Shown here piece after piece: positions 1-7,881 of a DNA stretch of 64,000 bases (position 1 is the first letter of the stretch; every line of letters begins with the position of its first letter). This stretch comes from Tropicibacter alexandrii (lineage in GTDB: Bacteria > Pseudomonadota > Alphaproteobacteria > Rhodobacterales > Rhodobacteraceae), in assembly GCF_003667315.2 (NCBI RefSeq), contig NZ_RCTZ02000006.1, forward strand, positions 62,001 to 126,000, given 5' to 3'. The notes under the pieces are model-generated. The model made no database searches and was not told the DNA's origin. It saw nothing but the letters and a program-made list of their open reading frames with translations. A program made the position numbers and the translations under genes.

Positions 1-304
1 ATCCGTTGGCCGTCACGACGTAGTCGCCGGGCATCAGGTCCTCGATCGCGACGGCGCCGTTCACGGTCTGGATCAGCGTGCCCCGGGCAAAGGCGCTGGC
101 CGCTTCCTCGAAGATCGGGGTGGCCGGGGCGACATGGGTCTTGAAGCTGACGGTCAGGTCGGGCAGCAGCGCTGCGGCCTCGTATTTGCGCATCAACGAC
201 CCGGGGCGTCGGGCGGGGACATCACCGGTTTCCGGCGCGCGGCGCGGCGGGATCGGCTGGGTCAATGCATTTTCGGCAAGAAGGCCGGGGCGGAGACTGG
301 TCAT
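1..304 (-). CDS. Hint-domain protein, 5' part only (runs off the window)
   Basis: The first 101 residues are visible and the rest lies beyond position 1. After a Pro/Arg-rich leader of about 60 residues comes the start of a Hint (Hedgehog/intein-type) domain, FARGTLIQT...AIEDLMPGD, which matches the Hint starts of the two RTX proteins in this window (CFTPGTLIKT, CFAKGTLIRT). The position of the usual nucleophilic cysteine is Ala71 (codon GCC), so self-cleavage chemistry is doubtful. No signal peptide is visible; roseobacter Hint proteins of this kind are usually found in RTX-type secreted proteins or as short stand-alone proteins. The ATG at 304 follows a GAGGGT ribosome binding site. The family call is firm and the role is unknown. 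Confidence 0.8.
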   Translation of the reverse strand, partial: MTSLRPGLLAENALTQPIPPRRAPETGDVPARRPGSLMRKYEAAALLPDLTVSFKTHVAPATPIFEEAASAFARGTLIQTVNGAVAIEDLMPGDYVVTANG

Positions 305-456
305 GTGGGTACCCTCTAATGAAGGTCACATCCGTGCTGGCCCCCACCAACAACGACAGAAGGACTTTGGAACTGGTCGCAACTTTCTGCTGCCCACAGT
401 TAAGCCCTTGTTCTCGGCTTGCGTCAAAATCCGCGGAGTTCCGCCGGTCAGACATG

Positions 457-482
457 AAAAATCCGCCCGGATGGGGCGGATT
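457..482 (-). terminator. Rho-independent terminator
   Basis: A 9-bp stem (AATCCGCCC / GGGCGGATT) with a 5-nt loop is followed on the minus strand by a run of T. It lies downstream of the 49-residue gene and separates it from the Hint gene. Confidence 0.7.
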
Positions 483-574
483 GTCTGCGGTTGGGCGACG
501 TCTTTGCCACATTTGCGCCGGTCGGCACCGATTCGGCGGCATTGTTGATGGCAGGGAAATCTGCCCGGGACGGC

Positions 575-724
575 TTAGCTCGCGCGCTTGAGCGGCGCTT
601 GCGGCTGCGCCTCGGCCTTGCGGCGGGCGATCATCGCGGCGCGGGGCGCGCCCCGCTCGAAAGGCATGCGGATCTCGGTGGCCTTGGCGGAGTCGCTGAT
701 CGACTTGATGAACCGGGTTTTCAT
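575..724 (-). CDS. Small basic protein of 49 residues, unknown function
   Basis: The ATG at 724 is preceded by an AGAGGAT ribosome binding site and the frame closes with TAA at 575. The product begins MKTRFIKSIS and is rich in Arg, Lys and Ala (…RGAPRAAMIARRKAEAQ…). It has no membrane segment, signal peptide or cysteine. A strong start signal, coding-like composition and a terminator directly downstream (457-482) support it as a real gene. It lies downstream of pgeF on the same strand, 120 bases away. No function can be inferred; a basic nucleic-acid-associated peptide is possible but unproven. Confidence 0.6.
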   Translation of the reverse strand: MKTRFIKSISDSAKATEIRMPFERGAPRAAMIARRKAEAQPQAPLKRAS

Positions 725-844
725 GTTGTCATCCTCTGCTCGGGCTTGCTGCCTGTCGTGAAGATGAAATTGGCGGTCAATTGGGGCAGGCTTGTGACGG
801 TAATGGGATAATGCTGCGTCACGCCCCTGATTGTTTCCGCGCCG

Positions 845-1600
845 TCAGAGACGGATCGCGGCGATCAACCGCCCGTAATCGGCCTCTTTCAGATGCGTCG
901 CGCGACGGTAGGAATAGAACCGCTCCGGGTCCGAATAGGTGCAGTGCCGCGTCCATTCCGCCTCGACACCGGCGGCGCGCAGGCGCGCGAGGCCGAAGGC
1001 GGGCAGGTCGAACAGCATCCGGTCGCCGTCGCCATTGCCAAAGAACCGCGCATTGCCCGGATCGTCGGCCATGAAGTCGTCGAAGAACTCCGGTCCGACC
1101 TCGTAGGCACGCTGGCTGATGGTCGGGCCGATCACGGCCCGGATGCTGTCGCGTTTGGCGCCGAGGGCGAGCATCGCCTCGACCGTCGCTTCGAGCACGC
1201 CATCGACGGCCCCGCGCCAGCCCGCATGGGCTGCGCCGATCACGCCAGCCTCCGGGTCGCCGAACAGCACCGGCTGGCAATCCGCCGTGAGCACCGACAG
1301 CGCGATTCCCGGCGTGGCGGTGACCAGCGCATCGGCCTTGGGGGCGGTGCCGTCATGCGGGCCGCTGACGGTCACGACATCGGGCGAATGCACCTGATGC
1401 ACGCCGACCAGTTGCGCGGAGTCGACCTCCATCGCGCTGGCCACGCGGGCGCGGTTGATCTGCACGATCTCGGATTGGTCCGAGGACCCCGCCCCGCAAT
1501 TCAGCCCGGAAAAGATGCCCGATGACGCGCCGCCGCGCCGGGTAAAGAACCCGTGGCGGAAGGCGGAAAGACTGTCCGAGGTGATGATTTCCAGTGTCAT
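845..1600 (-). CDS. pgeF: PgeF/YfiH-family purine nucleoside phosphorylase-like, peptidoglycan editing factor
   Basis: The protein has 251 residues, the usual length for the family (multicopper polyphenol oxidase/laccase-like, DUF152). It has the metal-site motifs GVHQVHSPD, TADCQPVLFGD and AAHAGWRG, which supply the conserved His, Cys and His. Family members act on purine nucleosides (adenosine deaminase/phosphorylase) and in E. coli prevent misincorporation into peptidoglycan. It is the last gene of a tight minus-strand run lgt - methyltransferase - pgeF (six bases from the previous stop), an order common in alphaproteobacteria. Confidence 0.93.
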   Translation of the reverse strand: MTLEIITSDSLSAFRHGFFTRRGGASSGIFSGLNCGAGSSDQSEIVQINRARVASAMEVDSAQLVGVHQVHSPDVVTVSGPHDGTAPKADALVTATPGIALSVLTADCQPVLFGDPEAGVIGAAHAGWRGAVDGVLEATVEAMLALGAKRDSIRAVIGPTISQRAYEVGPEFFDDFMADDPGNARFFGNGDGDRMLFDLPAFGLARLRAAGVEAEWTRHCTYSDPERFYSYRRATHLKEADYGRLIAAIRL

Positions 1601-1606
1601 GCGGGC

Positions 1607-2665
1607 CTATGGTTCCAGCCCCGGCGGCGGCGAAGCGCCCTCGGGGTAAAGGGCAAGTGTCTTGAATACCGAACCCATTTCCTGCGGGTGCGTCAACCGT
1701 CGATGTGCGGCAACATGGCTTTGCAGCGCGTCACCGCGCAGATCCCGCGCCAGCGCCTGCGCGCGCTGCGTGATGCCCAGCCGTTCCAGAAAGACGCCTT
1801 GGGGTGTCAGGCGGCTGTGGCGGGCAGGGGCAGCGGCCTGTGCGAGGGCTTCGAAATCCACATGCGCGGTCAGATCGGCCTCACCGGGGGAGGCCAAAGG
1901 ATCGACGCTTTCATGGGCTTTCAGCGCCTGAAACGTGTCGCCAAGGCTGCGCCAGTCGCCATAGTCGATGATCAGCGCCGCCCCCCCGTGAGCGGCAATG
2001 CGTGCGCCGATCTCGGCGGCGATGGCCTGCGCCGGGGCACAGGTTTCGACCAGATCGCCGTCCTGCGTATCGTCGAGCCGGTGGGTCAGGGCGGTTTGCG
2101 GACTGGCATCGGACAGGCCCAGCGTCAGCCGCGCGTCCTGAAGGCCCACGACCCGCTCTCGCCACCCCGCGCCGTCGCGTTGGAACTGCCGGATCGGCAA
2201 GGCGTCGAAGAATTCGTTCGCCACGAGGTATAGCGGCAGGTCGGGCAGGGTCTCGACGCTGTCCTGCCAGATGGCCCCGGGCACCCGGTGTGCCTGCGCG
2301 TCGCGCAGGACCGGGGAGGTCTCGACCAGATGTACCTGAGCCGCGTCGTGAAACCCGGGCACGCCTGCGGTGGCGCGCAGGATGTCGGCCATCAGGGTGC
2401 CACGCCCGGGGCCGAGTTCTGCCAGCGCAAAGCGGAAAGGCGCGCCCTGATCCAGCCATGCCTGCGCAAGGCTCAGTCCGATCAGCTCGCCGAACATCTG
2501 GCTGATTTCCGGCGCGGTGGTGAAATCACCTGCCGCGCCCAGCGGGTCGCGGGTGATATAGTAGCCATGCTGCGGGTGGCTGAGGCACAGGGTCATATAT
2601 TCGGCCAGCGGCATCGGGCCGGTGGCCTTGATCTGTGCCGTGATGATGTCGGCCAGCGCGGTCAT
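1607..2665 (-). CDS. MidA/NDUFAF7-family class I SAM-dependent methyltransferase (DUF185)
   Basis: The product has 352 residues and begins [20 protein letters not shown]. The SAM-binding glycine motif [16 protein letters not shown] lies near residue 75, with family hallmarks [16 protein letters not shown] and [17 protein letters not shown] before it. The mitochondrial homologue methylates an arginine of a complex I subunit (NDUFS2); bacterial members probably methylate a protein arginine. The start was chosen because it forms an ATGA overlap with the stop of lgt. The open frame extends upstream, but that part is out-of-frame lgt coding sequence. Confidence 0.9.
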   Translation of the reverse strand: MTALADIITAQIKATGPMPLAEYMTLCLSHPQHGYYITRDPLGAAGDFTTAPEISQMFGELIGLSLAQAWLDQGAPFRFALAELGPGRGTLMADILRATAGVPGFHDAAQVHLVETSPVLRDAQAHRVPGAIWQDSVETLPDLPLYLVANEFFDALPIRQFQRDGAGWRERVVGLQDARLTLGLSDASPQTALTHRLDDTQDGDLVETCAPAQAIAAEIGARIAAHGGAALIIDYGDWRSLGDTFQALKAHESVDPLASPGEADLTAHVDFEALAQAAAPARHSRLTPQGVFLERLGITQRAQALARDLRGDALQSHVAAHRRLTHPQEMGSVFKTLALYPEGASPPPGLEP

Positions 2666-3540
2666 CGGCGTGCCCGGAGGATCAGGACGAGGCCGATCAG
2701 GATCATCGGCAGCGACAGGATCTGGCCTTGGGTCAGGCCGTAGCCGCCCAGATGCAGGGCAAGGCCCAGCGGATTGCCTTCGGAGACGAATTGCGCGTCG
2801 GGCTGGCGGAAGAACTCGACGATGAAGCGCGCAACGCCATAGCCACCGATGAAGGTGCCCGCGATCAGGCCGGGGGTCTTGAGCGCGCCGCGCCTCAGGA
2901 GCACCAGCAGGATCAGGCCGAGGGCGAGACCTTCGAGACCGGCCTCGTAGAGCTGGCTGGGGTGGCGGGCGCAGAGCTCGCCCAGCGGCTGGCCGCAATC
3001 CTGCGCGCGCTCGCCGGGAAAGATCACGGCCCAGGGCGCGTCCGAGGGTCGGCCCCAGAGTTCGGCATTGATGAAATTCGCAAGCCGCCCGAGCAGCAGA
3101 CCGGGCGGGGTGGCCAGCGCCATCATGTCGGCGGTGGGCAGTCTTGGCACGCCCTGCCGCCCGGTCCAGACCCAAGCGGCAAGGACAACCCCCAACAGCC
3201 CGCCATGGAAGGACATGCCGCCGCGCCAAATCATGAAGATCTCTGCCGGGTTTTGCAGGTAGTAGCCCGGGTGGTAGAACAGCACGATGCCCAGCCTGCC
3301 GCCAAGGATGACGCCGAGGATGACCCAAGTGACGAGGTCTTCGAGCTGTGCGCGGGTCATGGGGGCGGTGTCGCCCGGCCACAAGGTGGGGCGGCTGATG
3401 ACGCGGCGGGCAATGGCCCAGCCGATCAGGATGCCCGCGATATAGGCCAGCGCATACCAGCGCAGGGCGAACTCCATGCCGAAAAGGCTGATGGAAAACA
3501 GTTCGGGCGAAAGGTTCGGGAAGGGGATGACAGCCTGCAT
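2662..3540 (-). CDS. lgt: Prolipoprotein diacylglyceryl transferase
   Basis: Lgt is the inner-membrane enzyme that moves diacylglycerol from phosphatidylglycerol to the lipobox cysteine of prolipoproteins, the first step of lipoprotein maturation. The 292-residue product has about seven membrane segments, the FHGGLLG motif at residues 111-117, the Lgt signature [15 protein letters not shown] at 151-165 and [12 protein letters not shown] near 205. Length is typical. It is the first gene of the lgt - methyltransferase - pgeF run and is divergent from ubiK. Its clients in this window include the lipoproteins at 20240 and 46864. Confidence 0.97.
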   Translation of the reverse strand: MQAVIPFPNLSPELFSISLFGMEFALRWYALAYIAGILIGWAIARRVISRPTLWPGDTAPMTRAQLEDLVTWVILGVILGGRLGIVLFYHPGYYLQNPAEIFMIWRGGMSFHGGLLGVVLAAWVWTGRQGVPRLPTADMMALATPPGLLLGRLANFINAELWGRPSDAPWAVIFPGERAQDCGQPLGELCARHPSQLYEAGLEGLALGLILLVLLRRGALKTPGLIAGTFIGGYGVARFIVEFFRQPDAQFVSEGNPLGLALHLGGYGLTQGQILSLPMILIGLVLILRARR

Positions 3541-3634
3541 GCGTCCTGTTGCCTCTGGTTATCGGGGGAAGTCAACCTTGAGGAATTGTGTCGTGACGCC
3601 CATATAGGCTGTGAACGCAAAGGTGGAGTGACCC

Positions 3635-3874
3635 ATGCAAACGCGCAACAAGGTTTTCGACGATATTTCCCAACTGATGACGAATGCCATGGGCGTGGCG
3701 CAGGGCGCCCGCACAGAGGCGGAGAACGCGATGAAGGGGCTGGTGGATCGCTGGCTGGCCGATCGCGATTTCGTCACGCGCGAGGAATTCGACGCGGTTC
3801 GTGCCATGGCGCAGAAGGCGCGCGAGGAAAACGCGGCGCTGCTGGCGCGGATCGAGGCGCTGGAGAACAAATAA
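3635..3874 (+). CDS. ubiK: UbiK-family ubiquinone biosynthesis accessory factor (BMFP domain)
   Basis: The 79-residue product begins MQTRNKVFDDISQLM. It is an amphipathic N-terminal helix followed by a C-terminal coiled coil (FVTREEFDAVRAMAQKAR...ALLARIEALE), the BMFP/YqiC architecture. Homologues form trimers that bind membranes and, in E. coli, assist the UbiJ-containing ubiquinone synthesis complex. It is a single gene, divergent from lgt, followed by a terminator at 3969-4004. Confidence 0.9.
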   Translation: MQTRNKVFDDISQLMTNAMGVAQGARTEAENAMKGLVDRWLADRDFVTREEFDAVRAMAQKAREENAALLARIEALENK

Positions 3875-3968
3875 GCGGCAGGCCGGCGGGAGGCTCTGTT
3901 CCGGCTTCGCCGAAAAGCGCCCCCCCACCGGCCCGTGCCGCTTTGGTGCATCTGTCGAGGTTGGATGG

Positions 3969-4004
3969 GACCCCGGGCCGTGGCAGTCGGTCCGGGGTCG
4001 TTTT
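3969..4004 (+). terminator. Rho-independent terminator between ubiK and a convergent gene
   Basis: An 8-bp stem (GACCCCGG / CCGGGGTC) with a 15-nt loop is followed by GTTTTC on the plus strand. It lies just before the stop of the convergent gene at 4007. The long loop makes the call moderate. Confidence 0.5.
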
Positions 4005-4006
4005 CG

Positions 4007-4240
4007 TCACTTCTTCTTCGGTGCGTTCCACGGCACGCAGGCGAGGTGGCCCTTGACGAAGGTCAGGCGCTTCATCGGGTCCTTGCAGGTCAGGTAGCTG
4101 TAATTGCCGGAGTAGTAGTGCCAGCCGGGGGTGTAGCAATTGTGCTTGTCACAGATGCTGTATTTGCCCGCAGCACTGGCCGACACGGTCGAGGCGGCCA
4201 GCAGGAATGCGCCCGCAAGGGCGGTCTTGATAATGGTCAT
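4007..4240 (-). CDS. Small secreted protein, unknown function
   Basis: The product has 77 residues. MTIIKTALAGAFLLAASTVSASA is a clear Sec signal peptide, leaving a mature part of about 54 residues rich in Tyr, Lys and Cys (KYSICDKHNCYTPGWHYYSG...LTCKDPMKR...LACVPWN). The four cysteines probably form two periplasmic disulfides. The ATG at 4240 follows GGGAGAA; an upstream in-frame ATG at 4321 would bury the signal peptide and was rejected. I do not recognise the family. It resembles in style the small secreted protein at 54647, but shares no clear sequence with it. Confidence 0.7.
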   Translation of the reverse strand: MTIIKTALAGAFLLAASTVSASAAGKYSICDKHNCYTPGWHYYSGNYSYLTCKDPMKRLTFVKGHLACVPWNAPKKK

Positions 4241-4305
4241 TGAAATTCTCCCAAGGTTGAAAGTGACCTCACTGTAGCCGATTCGCTGCATTTGGGGAGA
4301 GTCGG

Positions 4306-5139
4306 TTAATCGCCCTGCCACCAGAGGTCGGCCTCTTGCGGCGAAAGGGCCGTGGCGAGGCCGATGCCGATCAACCGGGTCGGCGCCGGGTCACTGGGGC
4401 GTATGTCGATGGTCGGCCCGACGCAATGGATTTCCCAACAGCCCGCGCCGGGGGCGGGCAGCCAACCCTTCAGCCGGAAGAGGCCGGGGGGCCGTGCCGC
4501 GAGATGCGCACGCAGGGCAGAGAGGTCCATCGGTGCGGCCGTTGTCGTGGTCCAGCTGCGATAGGCCGGGTGCGGGGCAGAGACTTGCCGTGGGGTGGTG
4601 ATCGGGCGCAGGCCCAGAAGCAGCGGCGCTGGGTCGGTTAGCGTGTCCAGCCCGGTCGTGCCGGGCAAGGCGGCGGTCTTGGTCGTCAGAACCAGATCGG
4701 CCATGTCCCGTTGGGCGCGGATCTGCGGGCCGATCTGGGGATCGGTGGACAAGGTGTCCCAAGTCAGCCCGTCGACAAGCGTCACGGTGCCGCCATGGGC
4801 GAGGTCCGGCTCGGTCAGGGCGGCTTGCGCGATGCGGGCCGGATCTCCGATGCCGGAGGCCTCGATCAGCAGATGGTCGGGGCGCTCTGGTCGGTCGAGC
4901 ACGTCGCCGATGGCCATGAACAGGTCTGCCCCCATGGTACAGCAGACGCAGCCATTGGTCAGCTCGATCCGGTCCTCGGTCGCCGTCTTCAGCAGTTGCG
5001 CGTCGATGTTGACGGCACCGAAATCGTTGACCAGTACCATCAGGCGCAAACCGTGATCCCCGGCCAGAAGGCGGTTGATCAGCGTGGTCTTGCCCGCGCC
5101 GAGATAGCCGCCGATGACGGTCAGGGGCAGGCGGCTCAT
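4306..5139 (-). CDS. CobW/COG0523-family GTP-binding metallochaperone-like protein
   Basis: The product has 277 residues. The Walker A motif GGYLGAGKTTLINRLL is at residues 10-25, and the metal-binding CxCC motif typical of the family is in ELTNGCVCCTMGADL near residue 70. COG0523 proteins are G3E GTPases that deliver metals (Zn, Co, Ni) to client enzymes. At 277 residues it is shorter than the usual 320-400, with a reduced C-terminal domain. The start overlaps the stop of the amidohydrolase (ATGA), so the two are co-transcribed; a metal-dependent amidohydrolase is a plausible client (inference). Confidence 0.88.
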   Translation of the reverse strand: MSRLPLTVIGGYLGAGKTTLINRLLAGDHGLRLMVLVNDFGAVNIDAQLLKTATEDRIELTNGCVCCTMGADLFMAIGDVLDRPERPDHLLIEASGIGDPARIAQAALTEPDLAHGGTVTLVDGLTWDTLSTDPQIGPQIRAQRDMADLVLTTKTAALPGTTGLDTLTDPAPLLLGLRPITTPRQVSAPHPAYRSWTTTTAAPMDLSALRAHLAARPPGLFRLKGWLPAPGAGCWEIHCVGPTIDIRPSDPAPTRLIGIGLATALSPQEADLWWQGD

Positions 5140-6755
5140 GTGCGGAAGATTGTCCCGCCCAGAACCGTGCCCTTGACGGTGATGTCGCGCAGGTCGGGCG
5201 TGGTCAGCGGGCAGGCATCCAGCAGCGCGAAATCCGCGCGCTTGCCGGGGGTGATCGAGCCGATCTCGGCGTCCAACCCAAGGCTGTGGGCCGGTCCCAT
5301 GGTGATCGCGTGCAGCGCCTGACCGCGGGTGATGCGCTGCGCGGCGCCCAACGTGCGGCCTGACATGGTCTTGCGTGTCTCGGCGCACCACGCGGTAAAC
5401 AGCGGCCCGAGCGGCGTCACCGGCGCGTCGGAATGGATCGAAAGGCCGACCCCGGCATCCAGCGCGGCGCGGCAGGCGTCCATGCGGGCGGCGCGGGTCT
5501 CACCTATGGTCAGGGCGGCGTGCTGGTCGCCGAAATACCAGATGTGGTTGGCAAAGAGGTTGACGCAAAGGTCAAGCTCGCGCGCCCGCGCGAATTGCGC
5601 GGCATCCATCATCTGGGCGTGCTGCAGCACATGGCGCAGACCGGGACGGGGATGGGCGGCCTTGGCCTGAGCCAGCGCCTCGATCGTGACCTCGGAGGCC
5701 TCGTCGCCGTTGACGTGGATATGCATGGGCAGACCGGCGCGCTGCATTTCAAGGCAGAGCGCGCGGATCTGGTCGGGGGCGGTGTTCCAGATCCCGTTGG
5801 GCTGGCCGCCGACATAGCCGGGCCAGCGCACCCGCGCCGTCCACCCTTGGATCGAGCCGTCGGTCATGATCTTGACCGCGCCCATGCGCAGCTTGTCGGT
5901 GGAGTGCGCGCGCAATGTCAGAGCGCGCGCCGAGATGGTCTCGGGCGCAGCATTCGCGCCGAGCGCGGGCACCAGCCGCAGCGGGAAATCGTCGGCGCCG
6001 GTCAGGGCCAGCAACCGCGCGAGGTCACGTTCCTCCATCGTCGAATAGAGATCCGTCGCGGTGGTCACGCCCGCCCGGTTGCAGACCTGCGCATAGCTTT
6101 TGACGGCGTCATCGGTCATCGACAGCGCGCGGAAATCGGCGCCGAGGCGGCGCATCAGCGGGAACATCGCCGCCATTTCCTGCAACTCGCCGGTGGGTTC
6201 GCCATCGGTGCCCTTGACCACGCCCTCGGCATTGGTGTGGGCGCCATAGCCGACCATGTCGAGCGCGACGGAATTGGCGCAGAGCAGGTGGAAGTTCGAG
6301 AACATGACCATGATGGCACGGGTCGTGCTGACCTGATCGAGATGCACCTTGGACAGCCTTTCGCCCGGCAGAAAGATCGGGTCGAGGCCCCAAGCCACCA
6401 AGGGCTGGCCTTCGGGCAGCTGCGCCTCTTGGTCCTTGAGGCGGGCCACCACGGCGTCCAGCGTGGACAGGCCGGACCAGAGCTTGCCGTTCGGGTCGGC
6501 GCGGTCGTGATACCCCGCATAGACGTATTGCCACATGGCCCCGGCCATCATGTGGGCGTGCCCCTCGACGAAGCCGGGGGCAAGGATGCAGTCCGACAAA
6601 CTGTCATCGTGGCGGACCGCACCCCATTGATCGGCGCAGGACGCATCGCCCAAGGCGAGGATGCGCCCGTCTTTTACCGCGACGTGGGTTGCCTGCGGCT
6701 GATCCGGGTCGAGCGTGACGATTTTCTGCGCGGAAAACACGGTGATGGCGGTCAT
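5136..6755 (-). CDS. Amidohydrolase family 3 (YtcJ-like metal-dependent hydrolase)
   Basis: The product has 539 residues from the ATG at 6755, chosen for its AGAGGTG binding site over an ATG 24 bases upstream. The first metal-binding motif is EGHAHMMAG (HxH), followed by HIHVNGDEASE, HVLQHAQMMD and a late HSDAPVTPLGPLFTA, the order found in YtcJ/N-substituted-formamide deformylase proteins. These cytoplasmic enzymes hydrolyse C-N bonds of amides; the substrate cannot be read from sequence. It is divergent from a LysR regulator that also precedes a peptide-type ABC importer, suggesting a shared uptake and hydrolysis pathway. Confidence 0.88.
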   Translation of the reverse strand: MTAITVFSAQKIVTLDPDQPQATHVAVKDGRILALGDASCADQWGAVRHDDSLSDCILAPGFVEGHAHMMAGAMWQYVYAGYHDRADPNGKLWSGLSTLDAVVARLKDQEAQLPEGQPLVAWGLDPIFLPGERLSKVHLDQVSTTRAIMVMFSNFHLLCANSVALDMVGYGAHTNAEGVVKGTDGEPTGELQEMAAMFPLMRRLGADFRALSMTDDAVKSYAQVCNRAGVTTATDLYSTMEERDLARLLALTGADDFPLRLVPALGANAAPETISARALTLRAHSTDKLRMGAVKIMTDGSIQGWTARVRWPGYVGGQPNGIWNTAPDQIRALCLEMQRAGLPMHIHVNGDEASEVTIEALAQAKAAHPRPGLRHVLQHAQMMDAAQFARARELDLCVNLFANHIWYFGDQHAALTIGETRAARMDACRAALDAGVGLSIHSDAPVTPLGPLFTAWCAETRKTMSGRTLGAAQRITRGQALHAITMGPAHSLGLDAEIGSITPGKRADFALLDACPLTTPDLRDITVKGTVLGGTIFRT

Positions 6756-6803
6756 GGGCACCTCTGGACTTGTGGCCAAAGGCGTAAACTGGGCTTGTTC
6801 CGT

Positions 6804-6819
6804 GATAAAATGTTTTTAC
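6804..6819. promoter_or_regulatory. Possible LysR operator between divergent genes
   Basis: GATAAAATGTTTTTAC is an imperfect dyad in the 98-base gap between the amidohydrolase and the LysR gene. It shares the AAAA-TGTTTT core with the perfect dyad at 7808-7826 upstream of the ABC operon. The assignment to the LysR protein is inferred from position and resemblance only. Confidence 0.35.
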
Positions 6820-6853
6820 TGTGCGAGTAAGAATTAGAAAATGTGGTTATGCC

Positions 6854-7795
6854 ATGAACCTGACACTGAAGCAGATGCGCTATGTCACGGCGGTTTTGCA
6901 CAAGGGGTCGATCGCCCGGGCGGCGCAGGGCCTGAACATCTCGCAAAGCTCGATCGTCGCGGCCATCGACCAGATCGAGGCCGAGCTGGGCCAGCAACTG
7001 TTCCGGCGCATTCCGGCCAGAGGGCTAGTGGCGACCGATCTGGGGGCGAGCGTCGGGGCGCGGCTGGAGGCGTTTCTGGATGAGGCGCGTGTGCTGGAAT
7101 CCGATCTGCTCAGCATGACGGGGCGGCCCGCGGGCGTGCTGCGCATGGGCTGTTATGCCCCCACCGCCCCGCATGTCCTTCCAACGATCCTCAAGGCGAT
7201 CCGGGCGGATTTCCCCGATATCCGCATTGAACTGAAAGAGGGGGACATGCACCGCATCAACCAGATGCTGGCCGAGGGAGAGGTGGATGTGGCCTTGACC
7301 TATCGCCGTGAAACTCCCGAAAAACAGCCCTTCGAGGCGATGTTTCGCGCGCCGCCTTGGGCGCTCTTGCCTTGGCCCTCGCCGCTTGCAGAGCATGGCA
7401 CCGTCTCGCTGGAGGAACTGTCGAGGCTGCCGATGATCCTGCTCGATCTGCCGGGAACGCGCCGCTATTTCAAAGGCCTGTTCGAGAATGCGGGTCTTGG
7501 GGTCGATGTGGCCCATACCACCAAGTCAAGCCTTGTGCTGCGCGGGCTGGTCGGGGCCGGGTTCGGGTTCTCGCTGCTCAATATCTGTGGTGTGCAGGAT
7601 CGGGACGGCTCCAGCGGCTATATCGCGCGTCCCATCCGGGGCGAAATAGACAGTCCGCGTTTTGGAGTCGCCTACACGGCGGCCTCGGCAAAATCGGCGC
7701 TGGTCCAGTCGGTTCTGTCGACCTGCCGTGAAATTGCGCAACGCGGGGCCTTTGCGTCGCTGTTGTTGGCAGAGCCTGAAAGCACCACAAAGTAA
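6854..7795 (+). CDS. LysR-family transcriptional regulator
   Basis: The product has 313 residues and begins MNLTLKQMRYVTAVLHKGSI. The winged helix-turn-helix is at residues 1-60 (ARAAQGLNISQSSIVAAIDQIEAELGQQLFRR), followed by a periplasmic-binding-like effector domain from about residue 90. Length is typical. The gene is divergent from the amidohydrolase and lies directly before the ABC importer operon, the classic position for a LysR regulator of both units. It most likely senses the transported compound or a product of its hydrolysis (inference). Confidence 0.95.
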   Translation: MNLTLKQMRYVTAVLHKGSIARAAQGLNISQSSIVAAIDQIEAELGQQLFRRIPARGLVATDLGASVGARLEAFLDEARVLESDLLSMTGRPAGVLRMGCYAPTAPHVLPTILKAIRADFPDIRIELKEGDMHRINQMLAEGEVDVALTYRRETPEKQPFEAMFRAPPWALLPWPSPLAEHGTVSLEELSRLPMILLDLPGTRRYFKGLFENAGLGVDVAHTTKSSLVLRGLVGAGFGFSLLNICGVQDRDGSSGYIARPIRGEIDSPRFGVAYTAASAKSALVQSVLSTCREIAQRGAFASLLLAEPESTTK

Positions 7796-7807
7796 TCTTT
7801 CCGGGAA

Positions 7808-7826
7808 CAGAAAACACTGTTTTCTG
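7808..7826. promoter_or_regulatory. Perfect 19-bp dyad upstream of the ABC importer operon
   Basis: CAGAAAACACTGTTTTCTG has two 9-bp arms around one central base. It starts 12 bases after the LysR stop and 56 bases before the substrate-binding protein start. It could be a regulator operator; with its short loop it is a poor terminator. Confidence 0.45.
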
Positions 7827-7881
7827 TAGTTACGTGCGTGGCTAGGCTTTGGGTAACAACAAAAGCAACCGGGAGAAGACG

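Noticed and set aside
5433-6830. 465-codon plus-strand frame opposite the amidohydrolase
   Set aside because: Antisense shadow in high-GC DNA; the minus-strand frame carries the metal-binding motifs.
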